The notes under the pieces: model-generated
The model's input: only the letters and a program-made list of their open reading frames with translations
Told to the model about the DNA's origin: nothing
Databases searched by the model: none
Origin: JALWSI01 sp964569095 [NCBI: uncultured Aquificales bacterium]
Lineage (GTDB): Bacteria > Thermosulfidibacterota > Thermosulfidibacteria > Thermosulfidibacterales
Assembly (NCBI GenBank): GCA_964569095.1
Contig: CAZMTB010000140.1
Coordinates: 1-7,421 of the forward strand
Direction of reading: 5' to 3'
DNA: 7,421 bases
Shown here: positions 1 to 6,169 of the stretch, piece by piece
How positions within the stretch are numbered: position 1 is the stretch's first letter
Layout: the number at the start of each line of letters is the position of its first letter
Program-made: the position numbers and the translations under genes

Positions 1-1
1 G

Positions 2-913
2 GCGTATATCAAGCATCTTCATGGGGTTGTGAAAAGCACGGTTGGCGCGGTTGGATTTGCACATGATTTTCGATGTGAAGGCTGTTCTTCTCCTAGCGAT
101 TTGGTCACTACCAGCAGGAACGGGCGTTGTATGGTTGTTGAGACGGATTCGGTTAGAGTGCGGCTGAATTGTAGGCGTGGATTGGCCATTGATGCGTTAT
201 GGTTTAAAGGGGTGTCTGATTTTCCCATGGTCGGTACGCTTCCCCATGGCTACTACGACGACATATCTCTTGGTGCTGACTACTACACTGGACACGTGGT
301 TATGGAGTCTCCTGGAAGACCCAAGGTGACGGACTTGGAACCTGTGGATCCGAGTGTTGCAAGTGGAGATTCGTGGATTGACGTGAAGGGCAGGGTGTCA
401 ACTCCTTTGGGACCACTCCATAAAAAAATACGGGTCTTCTGTAATCTTCCAAAGGTTGAACTTGAGTATTGGATGGAGTGGGAGAAGATTCCTCTTGGTG
501 CCCTCAGGCTGGGCCATGTCACTTTGAATCCAGAGGCCTTTAACAGGTCTTCCCTTTATTACCGCACCCACAATGGCGGCTTTGAGGCAGAGACATTTCC
601 CCTTTCGGGTACCAGTTTCAGCCATGGAGATCCCGTATCTTTCTTGGTTTCGGCCTCCCATGGGATCGGTATCACCGAGGGTGTGGTTGAGCTTGGGGAT
701 GGAGAGTCATGCGTTAGGGTGCTTGTTGATAAAAGGGTGGCTGCCCTTATAGGCCTGCTCTCTTATCGCGAGGTAGGGGATTCGTACTTCTGCAGGTTGA
801 CGCTTTCAGCCAGAGAGATGGATGATACCCAAATGGAGACTACGGGAGATTCCATGTGGGATGGGAGGGTTCTCTTCTCCATTGAGGGGCAGGGAGTTGG
901 AGGGATTTCGTGA
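2..913 (+). CDS. C-terminal part of probable GH57/GH38-like carbohydrate-active enzyme (partial, 5' end outside window)
   Basis: The frame is open from base 2 to the TGA at 911-913, giving about 303 residues, so the real start is probably upstream; a GTG at 29 has no good ribosome binding site and is not preferred. The protein is rich in beta-strand-like segments with no signal peptide or membrane span. Recognisable blocks are GTLPHGYYDDISLGADYYTGH, a stretch ending in ELEYWMEW, LRLGHVTLNPEAFNRSSLYY, RTHNGG and LSAREMDDT. From memory these resemble the C-terminal beta-sandwich of proteins annotated as glycoside hydrolase family 57/38-like; the catalytic barrel would lie outside the window, so activity cannot be judged. 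Its stop overlaps the next start by 4 bp (GTGA), implying one operon with the SpsF/SpsG-like fusion and hence a role in glycan or exopolysaccharide metabolism (inference). The coding call is firm, the family call tentative. Confidence 0.6.
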   Translation, partial: AYIKHLHGVVKSTVGAVGFAHDFRCEGCSSPSDLVTTSRNGRCMVVETDSVRVRLNCRRGLAIDALWFKGVSDFPMVGTLPHGYYDDISLGADYYTGHVVMESPGRPKVTDLEPVDPSVASGDSWIDVKGRVSTPLGPLHKKIRVFCNLPKVELEYWMEWEKIPLGALRLGHVTLNPEAFNRSSLYYRTHNGGFEAETFPLSGTSFSHGDPVSFLVSASHGIGITEGVVELGDGESCVRVLVDKRVAALIGLLSYREVGDSYFCRLTLSAREMDDTQMETTGDSMWDGRVLFSIEGQGVGGIS

Positions 914-2454
914 AGACCATTGCCTTTGTTCCCGTTAGATTGACCTCTACCAGGCTTCCCAGAAAGCACCTGCGACTCATAGGGGATAAGCCCCTTCTAT
1001 GGTGGGTGATAAAGCGCTTGAAAGACTCCAAGGAGCTGGACTCCATAGTGGTGTGTTCCCCTGACGAACCGGATAGCAAAGAGCTTGAAGGGTTTTGTGA
1101 TCGCGAGGGAGTCGAGCTCTACCTGCATCCAGGTGACGTCAACGACGTGGTTGGCAGGTTGACCACTGCGGCGAAGATATATGGAGCGGATATTTGCGTT
1201 CTCGCCAGCGGAGACTGTCCCCTGCTTTCTACCAGTAGCATAGAGAAACTTATCAGGTACCTCAAAGAGCATCCTGACGTCGGCAGGGTTTTGGTAGGCC
1301 CTGCGGGGGGTAAAGAGCCGATTCACGAGGGTTTTAACGTTGATAGGAGATGGGTCTGGGAGCTTGCCGACAGGTACTCTGATACGCCTGAGCTTAGAGA
1401 ACACCAGTTTCCGGTGATAGAGGTGTATAGTGATAAGTTCTCTCACCTTAAAACGGCGGAGATAGTGGACGACCCCGTCTATTACGAGGTAGATCACCGA
1501 ATATCGGTTGACACTCCAGATGATCTGATCTTCATGAATGCACTTTACGATGGGTTGATGTCTGAGGGGAGAGAGTTCAACTTAGAGAATGTTATAGACA
1601 TTTTAAAGTCTAATCCGCAACTCATGGAGATAAATAGGCGGGTCCATCAAAAGGAATTAAAAGAGAAAACCTACAAGGTGTTAATGATCGTTTCTGCGGT
1701 TAGCGGTTTTGGATATGGTAATTTGATCAGGGCCATTGATGTTGCGCTTGAGCTGGTTGACATTGGTATAGGTGTGGATTTCTCTGTATTGGACAGCGAG
1801 GCAAGAAGCATTGTTGAAGAGAGATATTTCAAGTGTGATCTCATTGAGAATATAGAGAATGTTGTCGAATTATCTACTCTATACGATGTATTTATCTTTG
1901 ACCTGAATAAGGATGTGCTTGTGGAGAGGAGTATCATAGAGAAACTAAAAACTTCTGGTAGAAAGGTGGTATTCATAGATAATGTCAAGGGTGGTGCAGA
2001 GCTGGCAGACAAGATTATTATGCCCACTGCCCATTATTCAGGCGAAGAGTTTTCCAATCTGGTGCATGGACCAGAGTTTGTCGTGATAAGGAGAGAAGTT
2101 AAGGGGATAAGAAGAAGGTTATCCAAGAAAGAAGGAACCTTGATAAGGGTTGATGATAGGTTCAAGGAGCATGCAAAGGCCCTATGGCCCCATGGTGAGG
2201 TTGTAGAGGCGTTTGACAGTGGCTTTGTTGAGAGACTTGCTGAGAGCTCCTTGGCCGTGTTGAACCTGGGGGTCTCCTGCTACGAGGCGTTGTATCTTGA
2301 GACCATGCCCATCATCGTGCCTCGCGGAGCGGAGGAGTCCAGTGAGATTGAGAGATTCTACTCCTTTGCGTTGTCTGAAGGGGCTGCTTCCCTGGGAGAT
2401 GGTGCAACCAACATAGCGACTGTGATTAAAAGGGTTTTGAAGGGTGAGATTTGA
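910..2454 (+). CDS. SpsF-like nucleotidyltransferase fused to SpsG/PseG-like domain (514 aa)
   Basis: Start is GTG 910, inside a GTGA overlap with the upstream stop, with GGAGGG at 899-904 five bases before it. Residues 1 to about 245 look like an SpsF/CMP-KDO-synthetase-type cytidylyltransferase: the N-terminal nucleotide loop VPVRLTSTRLPRKHL, SGDCPL at 100-105, REH at 163-165, SVDTPDDL at 199-206 and a closing NPQLMEIN. After a charged linker (about 246-255), residues 256-514 resemble the GT-B-like SpsG/PseG family: a glycine-rich loop FGYGNLIRA at 267-275, a middle block VVFIDNVKGGAELAD, then HGPEFVVIRREV, and a late block LNLGVSCYEALYLETMPIIVP. The GxGHxxR motif usual in PseG/SpsG lacks its histidine here. 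The two functions are normally adjacent genes in sugar-modification clusters; the fusion suggests a bifunctional enzyme making a nucleotide-activated sugar for surface glycans. Substrate unknown. The DNA of the second domain is AT-richer than its surroundings. Confidence 0.85.
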   Translation: MKTIAFVPVRLTSTRLPRKHLRLIGDKPLLWWVIKRLKDSKELDSIVVCSPDEPDSKELEGFCDREGVELYLHPGDVNDVVGRLTTAAKIYGADICVLASGDCPLLSTSSIEKLIRYLKEHPDVGRVLVGPAGGKEPIHEGFNVDRRWVWELADRYSDTPELREHQFPVIEVYSDKFSHLKTAEIVDDPVYYEVDHRISVDTPDDLIFMNALYDGLMSEGREFNLENVIDILKSNPQLMEINRRVHQKELKEKTYKVLMIVSAVSGFGYGNLIRAIDVALELVDIGIGVDFSVLDSEARSIVEERYFKCDLIENIENVVELSTLYDVFIFDLNKDVLVERSIIEKLKTSGRKVVFIDNVKGGAELADKIIMPTAHYSGEEFSNLVHGPEFVVIRREVKGIRRRLSKKEGTLIRVDDRFKEHAKALWPHGEVVEAFDSGFVERLAESSLAVLNLGVSCYEALYLETMPIIVPRGAEESSEIERFYSFALSEGAASLGDGATNIATVIKRVLKGEI

Positions 2455-2489
2455 GCTTGGCAGTTACGGAGGCAATAGGCCCTTCTCCC

Positions 2490-2544
2490 CAGGAGCATCT
2501 TAGGATAGAAAAAGCTCAGGTACACGCGAGTTTCTCCTGTTTTA
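2490..2544 (+). terminator. possible weak terminator after the glycan operon
   Basis: CAGGAG (2490-2495) can pair with CTCCTG (2534-2539), followed by TTTTAT. The loop is long (38 nt). A competing pair TCCCCAG (2486-2492) with CTGGGGA (2549-2555) uses overlapping bases. It is placed sensibly, 35 bp after the stop at 2454, but is not a canonical terminator. Confidence 0.25.
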
Positions 2545-2672
2545 TCTTCTGGGGAACACTTGAACCCCCTTTCTGTGTGCCCCTGCTTTGTCCGCGTTAT
2601 TCATAAACCCCGGTGGTGTGCTTGGCGGGGGATTAGGTCGCCTGATACTTCCTGCCTTTCTTTCCCCTCCGG

Positions 2673-2701
2673 TTGACAGAATGTCTCCCCACGACTACAT
2701 T
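2673..2701 (+). promoter_or_regulatory. sigma70-type promoter for tRNA-Ser / SRP RNA
   Basis: Perfect -35 TTGACA at 2673-2678, a 17-bp spacer, and -10 TACATT at 2696-2701 (4 of 6 matches to TATAAT). The mature tRNA-Ser begins 17 bases further on. Probably drives tRNA-Ser, 4.5S RNA and, by read-through, the class II aldolase. Confidence 0.75.
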
Positions 2702-2718
2702 CTCCCCCCGTTGAACGG

Positions 2719-2813
<95 letters not shown>

Positions 2814-2836
2814 GATCCAGAATTGTTTGAGAATTT

Positions 2837-2940
<104 letters not shown>

Positions 2941-2957
2941 TTTGTTTGGGAGTAGCC

Positions 2958-3518
2958 GTGTACAAAGACTTTTTGTGGGTTGGAGAAAGGCTGGAGGCGC
3001 GCGGGCTCATCACCGCCCAGGGGGGTAACCTGAGCATTCGAGACGGCGACAAGATGATTATCACCCGAACCGAGTCCTTTCTGGGAGACCTCAAAGAGGA
3101 CGATCTTGTTACTGTTCCGCTGGATGATGGTCCCTTGGAGGGAACCGCTCCTTCCCGGGAGTGGATGGTTCATCGGGCCATCTACAAGAACTCTGGAGCC
3201 CAGGCGGTGGTGCATGCCCATCCCTCTTTTGCAGTTGCCCTCTCCTTTTTGGTGGATCACATTGACACCGTTGATGCAGAGGGGCTTCTGCTTCTTGGCA
3301 AGGTTCCGGTGGTTTCGGCGCAAAGCGTCGTGGCGTCACAGGAGGTTGCCTACAAGATAGGCGAAATCGCCCACGACACCTCTGCGGTGATGGTGAAGGG
3401 GCATGGCAGCTTCGTTTGGGGTAAAGATCTCCGGGAGGCTTACAGCCTAACCACCACCCTCGATGCCTCTGCCAGGATTCTCTTCAATCTCACGGTTGTG
3501 ATGACCCGTGGGAGGTAG
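2958..3518 (+). CDS. class II aldolase/adducin family protein
   Basis: I chose GTG 2958, preceded by GGGAG at 2948-2952 with five bases between; an in-frame GTG at 2916 lies inside the SRP RNA and is unlikely. The product is 186 residues, a usual length for zinc-dependent fuculose/ribulose-phosphate aldolase-type enzymes. Visible family marks are GGNLSIRDGD (22-31), catalytic-type Glu68 in PSREWMVHRAIY, the HAHP zinc site (His86, His88) and third zinc ligand His149 in KGHGSFVWG. The usual T-P-x-G phosphate loop is replaced by TRTES (36-40), and the SSSE segment by APSRE, so the substrate may differ from sugar 1-phosphates such as fuculose 1-phosphate. A cytosolic carbon-carbon lyase is the best guess; epimerase or dehydratase members share the fold. 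It starts 17 bases after the SRP RNA, so it probably depends on read-through from the RNA promoter. Confidence 0.88.
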   Translation: MYKDFLWVGERLEARGLITAQGGNLSIRDGDKMIITRTESFLGDLKEDDLVTVPLDDGPLEGTAPSREWMVHRAIYKNSGAQAVVHAHPSFAVALSFLVDHIDTVDAEGLLLLGKVPVVSAQSVVASQEVAYKIGEIAHDTSAVMVKGHGSFVWGKDLREAYSLTTTLDASARILFNLTVVMTRGR

Positions 3519-3527
3519 ATTGGGCTA

Positions 3528-3556
3528 TTGACAGGGTGAGCAGGGGTATCTATTAA
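3528..3556 (+). promoter_or_regulatory. sigma70-type promoter for tRNA-Leu / msrB
   Basis: Perfect -35 TTGACA at 3528-3533, a 17-bp spacer, and -10 TATTAA at 3551-3556. The tRNA-Leu 5' end is 25 bases downstream of the -10. This is the only convincing promoter between the aldolase and msrB, so it likely serves both the tRNA and msrB. Confidence 0.75.
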
Positions 3557-3581
3557 GGCCTCTGCCTTGACGAGAGGGTTT

Positions 3582-3670
3582 GCCGAAGTGGCGGAAATGG
3601 GAGACGCGCTGGACTCAGGATCCAGTGGCTGTACCAGGCCGTGCGGGTTCGAATCCCGCCTTCGGCACCA
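3582..3670 (+). tRNA. tRNA-Leu(CAG): tRNA-Leu (anticodon CAG)
   Basis: Class II tRNA of 89 nt with encoded CCA. Acceptor GCCGAAG (3582-3588) pairs with CTTCGGC (3660-3666); discriminator A 3667, as expected for leucine. Anticodon stem CTGGA/TCCAG (3609-3613, 3621-3625) encloses CAG at 3616-3618. A long variable arm lies before the T arm GCGGG-TTCGAAT-CCCGC. Decodes CUG. Confidence 0.97.
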
Positions 3671-3679
3671 TGTTGGGTT

Positions 3680-4126
3680 ATGATGGACCGTTTCGAGAAG
3701 CCCTCTCCTGAAGAACTCCGGAAGATGCTCTCTCCTCTCGCCTACGCCGTTACCCAGGAGAACCACACTGAGCCTCCCTTTCAGAATCGCTATTGGGATC
3801 ACAAGGAGCCGGGGATCTACGTTGACGTGGTTTCTGGAGAGCCCCTCTTCGCTTCACTTCACAAGTTCAATTCTGGTACCGGATGGCCCAGCTTCACTCA
3901 GCCCCTGGTTCCTGAGAACGTGGTAGAGGTGGAGGATTACAGTCTGGGCATCTTCAGGATTGAGGTCCGTAGCCGCCAGGCGGATTCCCACCTTGGTCAC
4001 CTCTTCAGCGACGGTCCTCCACCCACCTATCTCCGCTACTGCATAAACTCAGCCGCCTTGAGATTCATTCCCCTTGAGGACTTGGAGAGAGAGGGTTACG
4101 ATAAGTTCCTTACCCTCTTTTCTTGA
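3680..4126 (+). CDS. msrB: peptide-methionine (R)-S-oxide reductase MsrB, one-cysteine zinc-free type
   Basis: Repairs methionine-R-sulfoxide in proteins. The product has 148 residues from ATG 3680 (an adjacent ATG at 3683 is equally possible); the Shine-Dalgarno is weak (TTGGG). An in-frame GTG at 3641 is inside tRNA-Leu and is rejected. The MsrB signature is complete: [35 protein letters not shown] (residues 62-72), [20 protein letters not shown] and the catalytic [11 protein letters not shown] with Cys121. Cys121 is the only cysteine. Position 67, where many thioredoxin-dependent MsrBs have the resolving cysteine, is Thr, and the CxxC zinc pairs are absent. Reduction of the sulfenic acid intermediate would therefore be direct, for example by thioredoxin or a small thiol (inference). 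The start lies 9 bases after the tRNA-Leu CCA, implying co-transcription with the tRNA. The stop is 5 bases from the end of the convergent DHQ synthase gene. Confidence 0.95.
   Translation: MMDRFEKPSPEELRKMLSPLAYAVTQENHTEPPFQNRYWDHKEPGIYVDVVSGEPLFASLHKFNSGTGWPSFTQPLVPENVVEVEDYSLGIFRIEVRSRQADSHLGHLFSDGPPPTYLRYCINSAALRFIPLEDLEREGYDKFLTLFS
4091..4124 (+). terminator. possible terminator overlapping the msrB 3' end
   Basis: GAGGGT (4091-4096) pairs with ACCCTC (4112-4117), followed by TTTTCTT (4118-4124). The stem is only 6 bp with a 15-nt loop and lies within the last msrB codons. Read on the minus strand the same hairpin is followed by a pyrimidine-rich TCTCTCTCC, so it might serve the convergent operon too. 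Confidence 0.4.
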
Positions 4127-4131
4127 CCGCG

Positions 4132-5124
4132 TTACCTCTCTTTAATTGTCTCCTTTATTGCCACTCCGAAGTGTCTTCCCCCTTCCTCGGTTCTTACGAG
4201 CACCTCTGTTCCGGGTTGCAGTTTAACCACCGAGACCGGTTCCCCTCCAGGAGTGGTTAGGCGTATCGTCTCTGCGTTCTGAAGCACGGCAGATATCCCT
4301 CTCTCTCCCGCCCTTGCCTCCACCAGGATCATTGGGCGGCGCTCCTGCTTTATTCTTCCCACGATGGCGGTTGTGGCGCTGCCGTCGTGCCTGGTTATGA
4401 GCACCGAATCACCTGCCTTGAGCTCTGAGAGGTAGGTGGTCTTTCCCGAGGGAAGCAGGGTGTACATGTGCACGGCCCCGGCGTTCACCCTGAAAGGGCG
4501 AGGGGAAACGTAGGGATTCTCAATGCTCTCTGCGTGAACCAGAAACATTCCAGACGAGCTGTTTCCCACCAGCATTCCTTCTCCCACTCCCATCATGGTG
4601 CAGGTGTCCACGCACACCCTGTCTCCCATGCCCAAGGGGGTCACCTTAACTATCTCTGCCACTTCCAGCTCTATCTTCTCTTCCTGATTCACCACCTGCT
4701 GGATCATCCTCTTCACCTTGGCGGGGTCTTGCTGATCGATGACCACCCCTGCCACCCCTTTCTCCAGCACGCCAAGGGCCATTGTTAGCTCGTCCTCGTC
4801 TCTCACCACCGTCCAGATGCTGTCAGATTGTGCCACCAGGTTTTCCAGGGGAATCACCTTCCAGTCTTCGGCCTCCACTATGGCAATCTTCTCCCTGGAA
4901 ACCTTCAATGCGTACTCCTCGTCTTCTTTCGAGGCTATCTTGACCACCTCGAAGTGCTTGCCGGGTTTCAAGTCCCCGTCTTCACCTGCCACTTCTACAA
5001 GCCCCAGCTCTTTCACCTTGGGTGCCATTCCCTTCTCTACCCACACCGCATGGACCCCGCCTTCCAATGCGGTGGTCACCACCGACTTGTCGTAGGGTAT
5101 CGCCCTTACCCACACCTTTTTCAT
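4132..5124 (-). CDS. aroB': 3-dehydroquinate synthase II (archaeal type)
   Basis: Converts 2-amino-3,7-dideoxy-D-threo-hept-6-ulosonate to 3-dehydroquinate by NAD-dependent oxidative deamination and cyclisation, replacing AroB. The start is ATG 5124-5122, overlapping the upstream TGA as ATGA, with GGAGGT at 5137-5132 six bases before it. This gives 330 residues, in the range of the family (MJ1249-like); a longer open frame to 5508 only shadows the neighbour. Family blocks are [13 protein letters not shown] at the N terminus, then GDRVCVDTC (167-175), [19 protein letters not shown] (181-199), [17 protein letters not shown] (203-219) and [16 protein letters not shown] (224-239). It is cytosolic with no signal peptide. 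The overlap gives translational coupling to ADH synthase, the preceding pathway step. Expression is probably set by the attenuator upstream of that gene. Confidence 0.95.
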   Translation of the reverse strand: MKKVWVRAIPYDKSVVTTALEGGVHAVWVEKGMAPKVKELGLVEVAGEDGDLKPGKHFEVVKIASKEDEEYALKVSREKIAIVEAEDWKVIPLENLVAQSDSIWTVVRDEDELTMALGVLEKGVAGVVIDQQDPAKVKRMIQQVVNQEEKIELEVAEIVKVTPLGMGDRVCVDTCTMMGVGEGMLVGNSSSGMFLVHAESIENPYVSPRPFRVNAGAVHMYTLLPSGKTTYLSELKAGDSVLITRHDGSATTAIVGRIKQERRPMILVEARAGERGISAVLQNAETIRLTTPGGEPVSVVKLQPGTEVLVRTEEGGRHFGVAIKETIKER

Positions 5125-5912
5125 TTCAGTACCTCCATGGCCTCTGCAACGGAGGCACCTTCGTGAACGATCATGGAGATGGCCCGTACCATCTTGTCGG
5201 GATGGGGGTGCTGGAAGACGTTTCGGCCAATGGATACCCCCTTGCCTCCTGCCTCCATGGCTCCTTTCACCATTTGTAGCACGTCCTCGTCGGTCTCCAT
5301 CTTCTCGCCACCGGCGATCACCACGGGGATGGGGCATCCCTCTACCACACGGGCAAAGGTCTCTGGAGTACCCGTGTAGGCCACCTTGACGATGTCGGCC
5401 CCTATCTCTGCCCCCAGCCGGGCGGCATGCTCCACCACGCAGGGCTCGTACTGATTCCTTATTTTGGGTCCCCTGGCGTACACCATTGCCAGAAGGGGCA
5501 TACCCCACTCCTTTGCCTTCTTGGTGGTCTCTCCAAAGTCTCTCAGCATGGTTTTCTCGTCTTCTGCTCCGATGTTCACGTGCAGGGATACCGCATCTGC
5601 TCCCATCTTTATCGCCTCTTGAACCGAGCAGACCAGCATCTTCGCGTTGGGATCAGGAGCGAGGGAGGTGCCGGCGGATAGGTGTATGATTAGACCCACG
5701 TCTCTCCCCTTCCTACGGTGACCAGGGGCCACCAATCCCTTGTGGAGAATGATGGCATTGGCCCCCCCCTCAGCCACCTTGTCGACCATCTCTTTCACGT
5801 TGCACAGGCCCTTTATGGGTCCAACGCTCACACCGTGATCCATGGGAACGATCACTGTGTTGCCCGTGTCCCTGTTCATGATCCTTTCCATCCTGATGGT
5901 CTTTCCGATCAT
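5121..5912 (-). CDS. aroA': 2-amino-3,7-dideoxy-D-threo-hept-6-ulosonate (ADH) synthase, class I aldolase family
   Basis: Condenses L-aspartate semialdehyde with 6-deoxy-5-ketofructose 1-phosphate, the first step of the archaeal-type route to 3-dehydroquinate, replacing DAHP synthase. The start is ATG 5912-5910, six bases after a strong AAGGAGG (5925-5919), giving 263 residues, close to MJ0400. Residues matching the MJ0400/DhnA-FbaB family are Asp25-His26 in [11 protein letters not shown], Tyr145 and Arg147 in MVYARGP, the Schiff-base Lys176 in [14 protein letters not shown] at 201-204 and the phosphate-binding end [10 protein letters not shown] (225-234). The family also contains class I fructose-bisphosphate aldolases, but the coupled DHQ synthase II gene makes ADH synthase the clear choice. 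The frame continues upstream to 6020, through the leader hairpin, but has no ribosome binding site there. The gene is preceded by a leader with an aromatic leader peptide and attenuator. Confidence 0.94.
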   Translation of the reverse strand: MIGKTIRMERIMNRDTGNTVIVPMDHGVSVGPIKGLCNVKEMVDKVAEGGANAIILHKGLVAPGHRRKGRDVGLIIHLSAGTSLAPDPNAKMLVCSVQEAIKMGADAVSLHVNIGAEDEKTMLRDFGETTKKAKEWGMPLLAMVYARGPKIRNQYEPCVVEHAARLGAEIGADIVKVAYTGTPETFARVVEGCPIPVVIAGGEKMETDEDVLQMVKGAMEAGGKGVSIGRNVFQHPHPDKMVRAISMIVHEGASVAEAMEVLK

Positions 5913-5980
5913 CACCGTCCTCCTTCTGTTCCATGCTTTTGGGGACCTGGGGAGGCCTTTCTGGTCTGTCCACGGCGGGC

Positions 5981-6068
5981 TACAAAGTTGAAGGGGCCAT
6001 GGACAGCGTCGCCTGCCCATGGCCCCTGATTGGTTACACCGGCTTCAGGAGCGCCCGTTGGGCAGGCG
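5981..6068 (-). promoter_or_regulatory. transcription attenuator: mutually exclusive terminator and antiterminator
   Basis: Terminator form: GGGGCCATGGGCAG (6026-6013), loop GCGACG, then CTGTCCATGGCCCC (6006-5993), a 14-bp stem with one G-U, followed by TTCAACTTTGTA. The U content of this tail is modest. Antiterminator form: CGCCTGCCCA (6068-6059) is perfectly complementary over 10 bases to TGGGCAGGCG (6019-6010), which includes the upper part of the 5' arm. The two cannot coexist. The 6068-6059 segment can also pair locally with GGGCGC (6056-6051). It lies just after the aromatic codons of the leader peptide and before its stop. A ribosome stalled on those codons would leave it free (read-through); one reaching the stop would cover it (termination). 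The structures are seen in the sequence; the mechanism is inferred from the trp/phe operon model. Confidence 0.75.
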
Positions 6069-6161
6069 CCTCCTAAAGTAATACCACCAATAAAACGAAA
6101 AGGTTGCACCCTTTTCGCCCTTGGGGCCACTGGTCAGCTTCTCGGTAATATCCCTCATCAT
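6045..6161 (-). CDS. aromatic leader peptide (38 aa) of the ADH synthase/DHQ synthase II operon
   Basis: Small reading frame from ATG 6161-6159 (a second ATG at 6158-6156 follows directly) to TGA 6047-6045. After an unremarkable start MMRDITEKL, codons 21-29 (6101-6075) read F-S-F-Y-W-W-Y-Y-F: eight aromatic residues in nine, covering all three end products of the pathway. Nothing in its second half resembles a domain, and the Trp-Trp pair with Phe and Tyr is what amino-acid-sensing leader peptides look like (compare TrpL with tandem Trp and PheL with Phe runs). Its stop lies 18 bases before the terminator hairpin. No Shine-Dalgarno precedes the ATG, and the predicted transcription start is within 0-3 bases of it, so leaderless initiation is likely. 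It should be a cis-acting sensor, not a functional protein. Uncertain point: how well the ATG is used. Confidence 0.8.
   Translation of the reverse strand: MMRDITEKLTSGPKGEKGATFSFYWWYYFRRRLPNGRS
6089..6117 (-). terminator. early hairpin with U-rich tail inside the leader peptide frame
   Basis: CGAAAAGG (6117-6110) and CCTTTTCG (6103-6096) form an 8-bp stem with a 6-nt loop, followed by TTTTATT (6095-6089). Read on the minus strand it resembles an intrinsic terminator or pause site. There is no other gene upstream on this strand, so it belongs to the operon leader. Its U-rich tail is itself the second Phe codon, a Tyr codon and the first base of a Trp codon, so a translating ribosome would open it. 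It may pause polymerase or stop untranslated transcripts early. Confidence 0.55.
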
Positions 6162-6169
6162 GGTGGAGC

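Noticed and set aside
2457-2606. 49-codon plus-strand frame from TTG 2457, preceded by GGGTGAG
   Set aside because: The first 20 codons look plausible but the rest does not look like protein, no family is recognised, and it overlaps the possible terminator. It could be a broken gene start; the evidence is too thin to annotate.
2608-2630. CCCCG/CGGGG hairpin
   Set aside because: Five-bp stem with a 13-nt loop and no U-tract; likely chance in a G/C-rich stretch.
3641-3679. Upstream GTG start for MsrB
   Set aside because: The extension is translated from the 3' half of tRNA-Leu; the family match begins after ATG 3680.
5125-5508. N-terminal extension of DHQ synthase II
   Set aside because: Out-of-frame shadow of ADH synthase; the family N terminus [13 protein letters not shown] and a Shine-Dalgarno fix the start at 5124.
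5913-6020. N-terminal extension of ADH synthase to 6020
   Set aside because: Translates the attenuator hairpin, with no ribosome binding site; ATG 5912 has AAGGAGG at ideal distance.
5990-6120. Riboswitch or T-box in the operon leader (cobalamin, guanidine-II, SAM, T-box considered)
   Set aside because: No consensus motifs of these classes could be found; hairpin loops do not match guanidine-II ACGR loops, and the aromatic leader peptide explains the structures better.
5912-6130. 72-codon minus-strand frame from GTG 6130 in the leader region
   Set aside because: It overlaps the aromatic leader peptide in another frame, has low-complexity composition and no family match.
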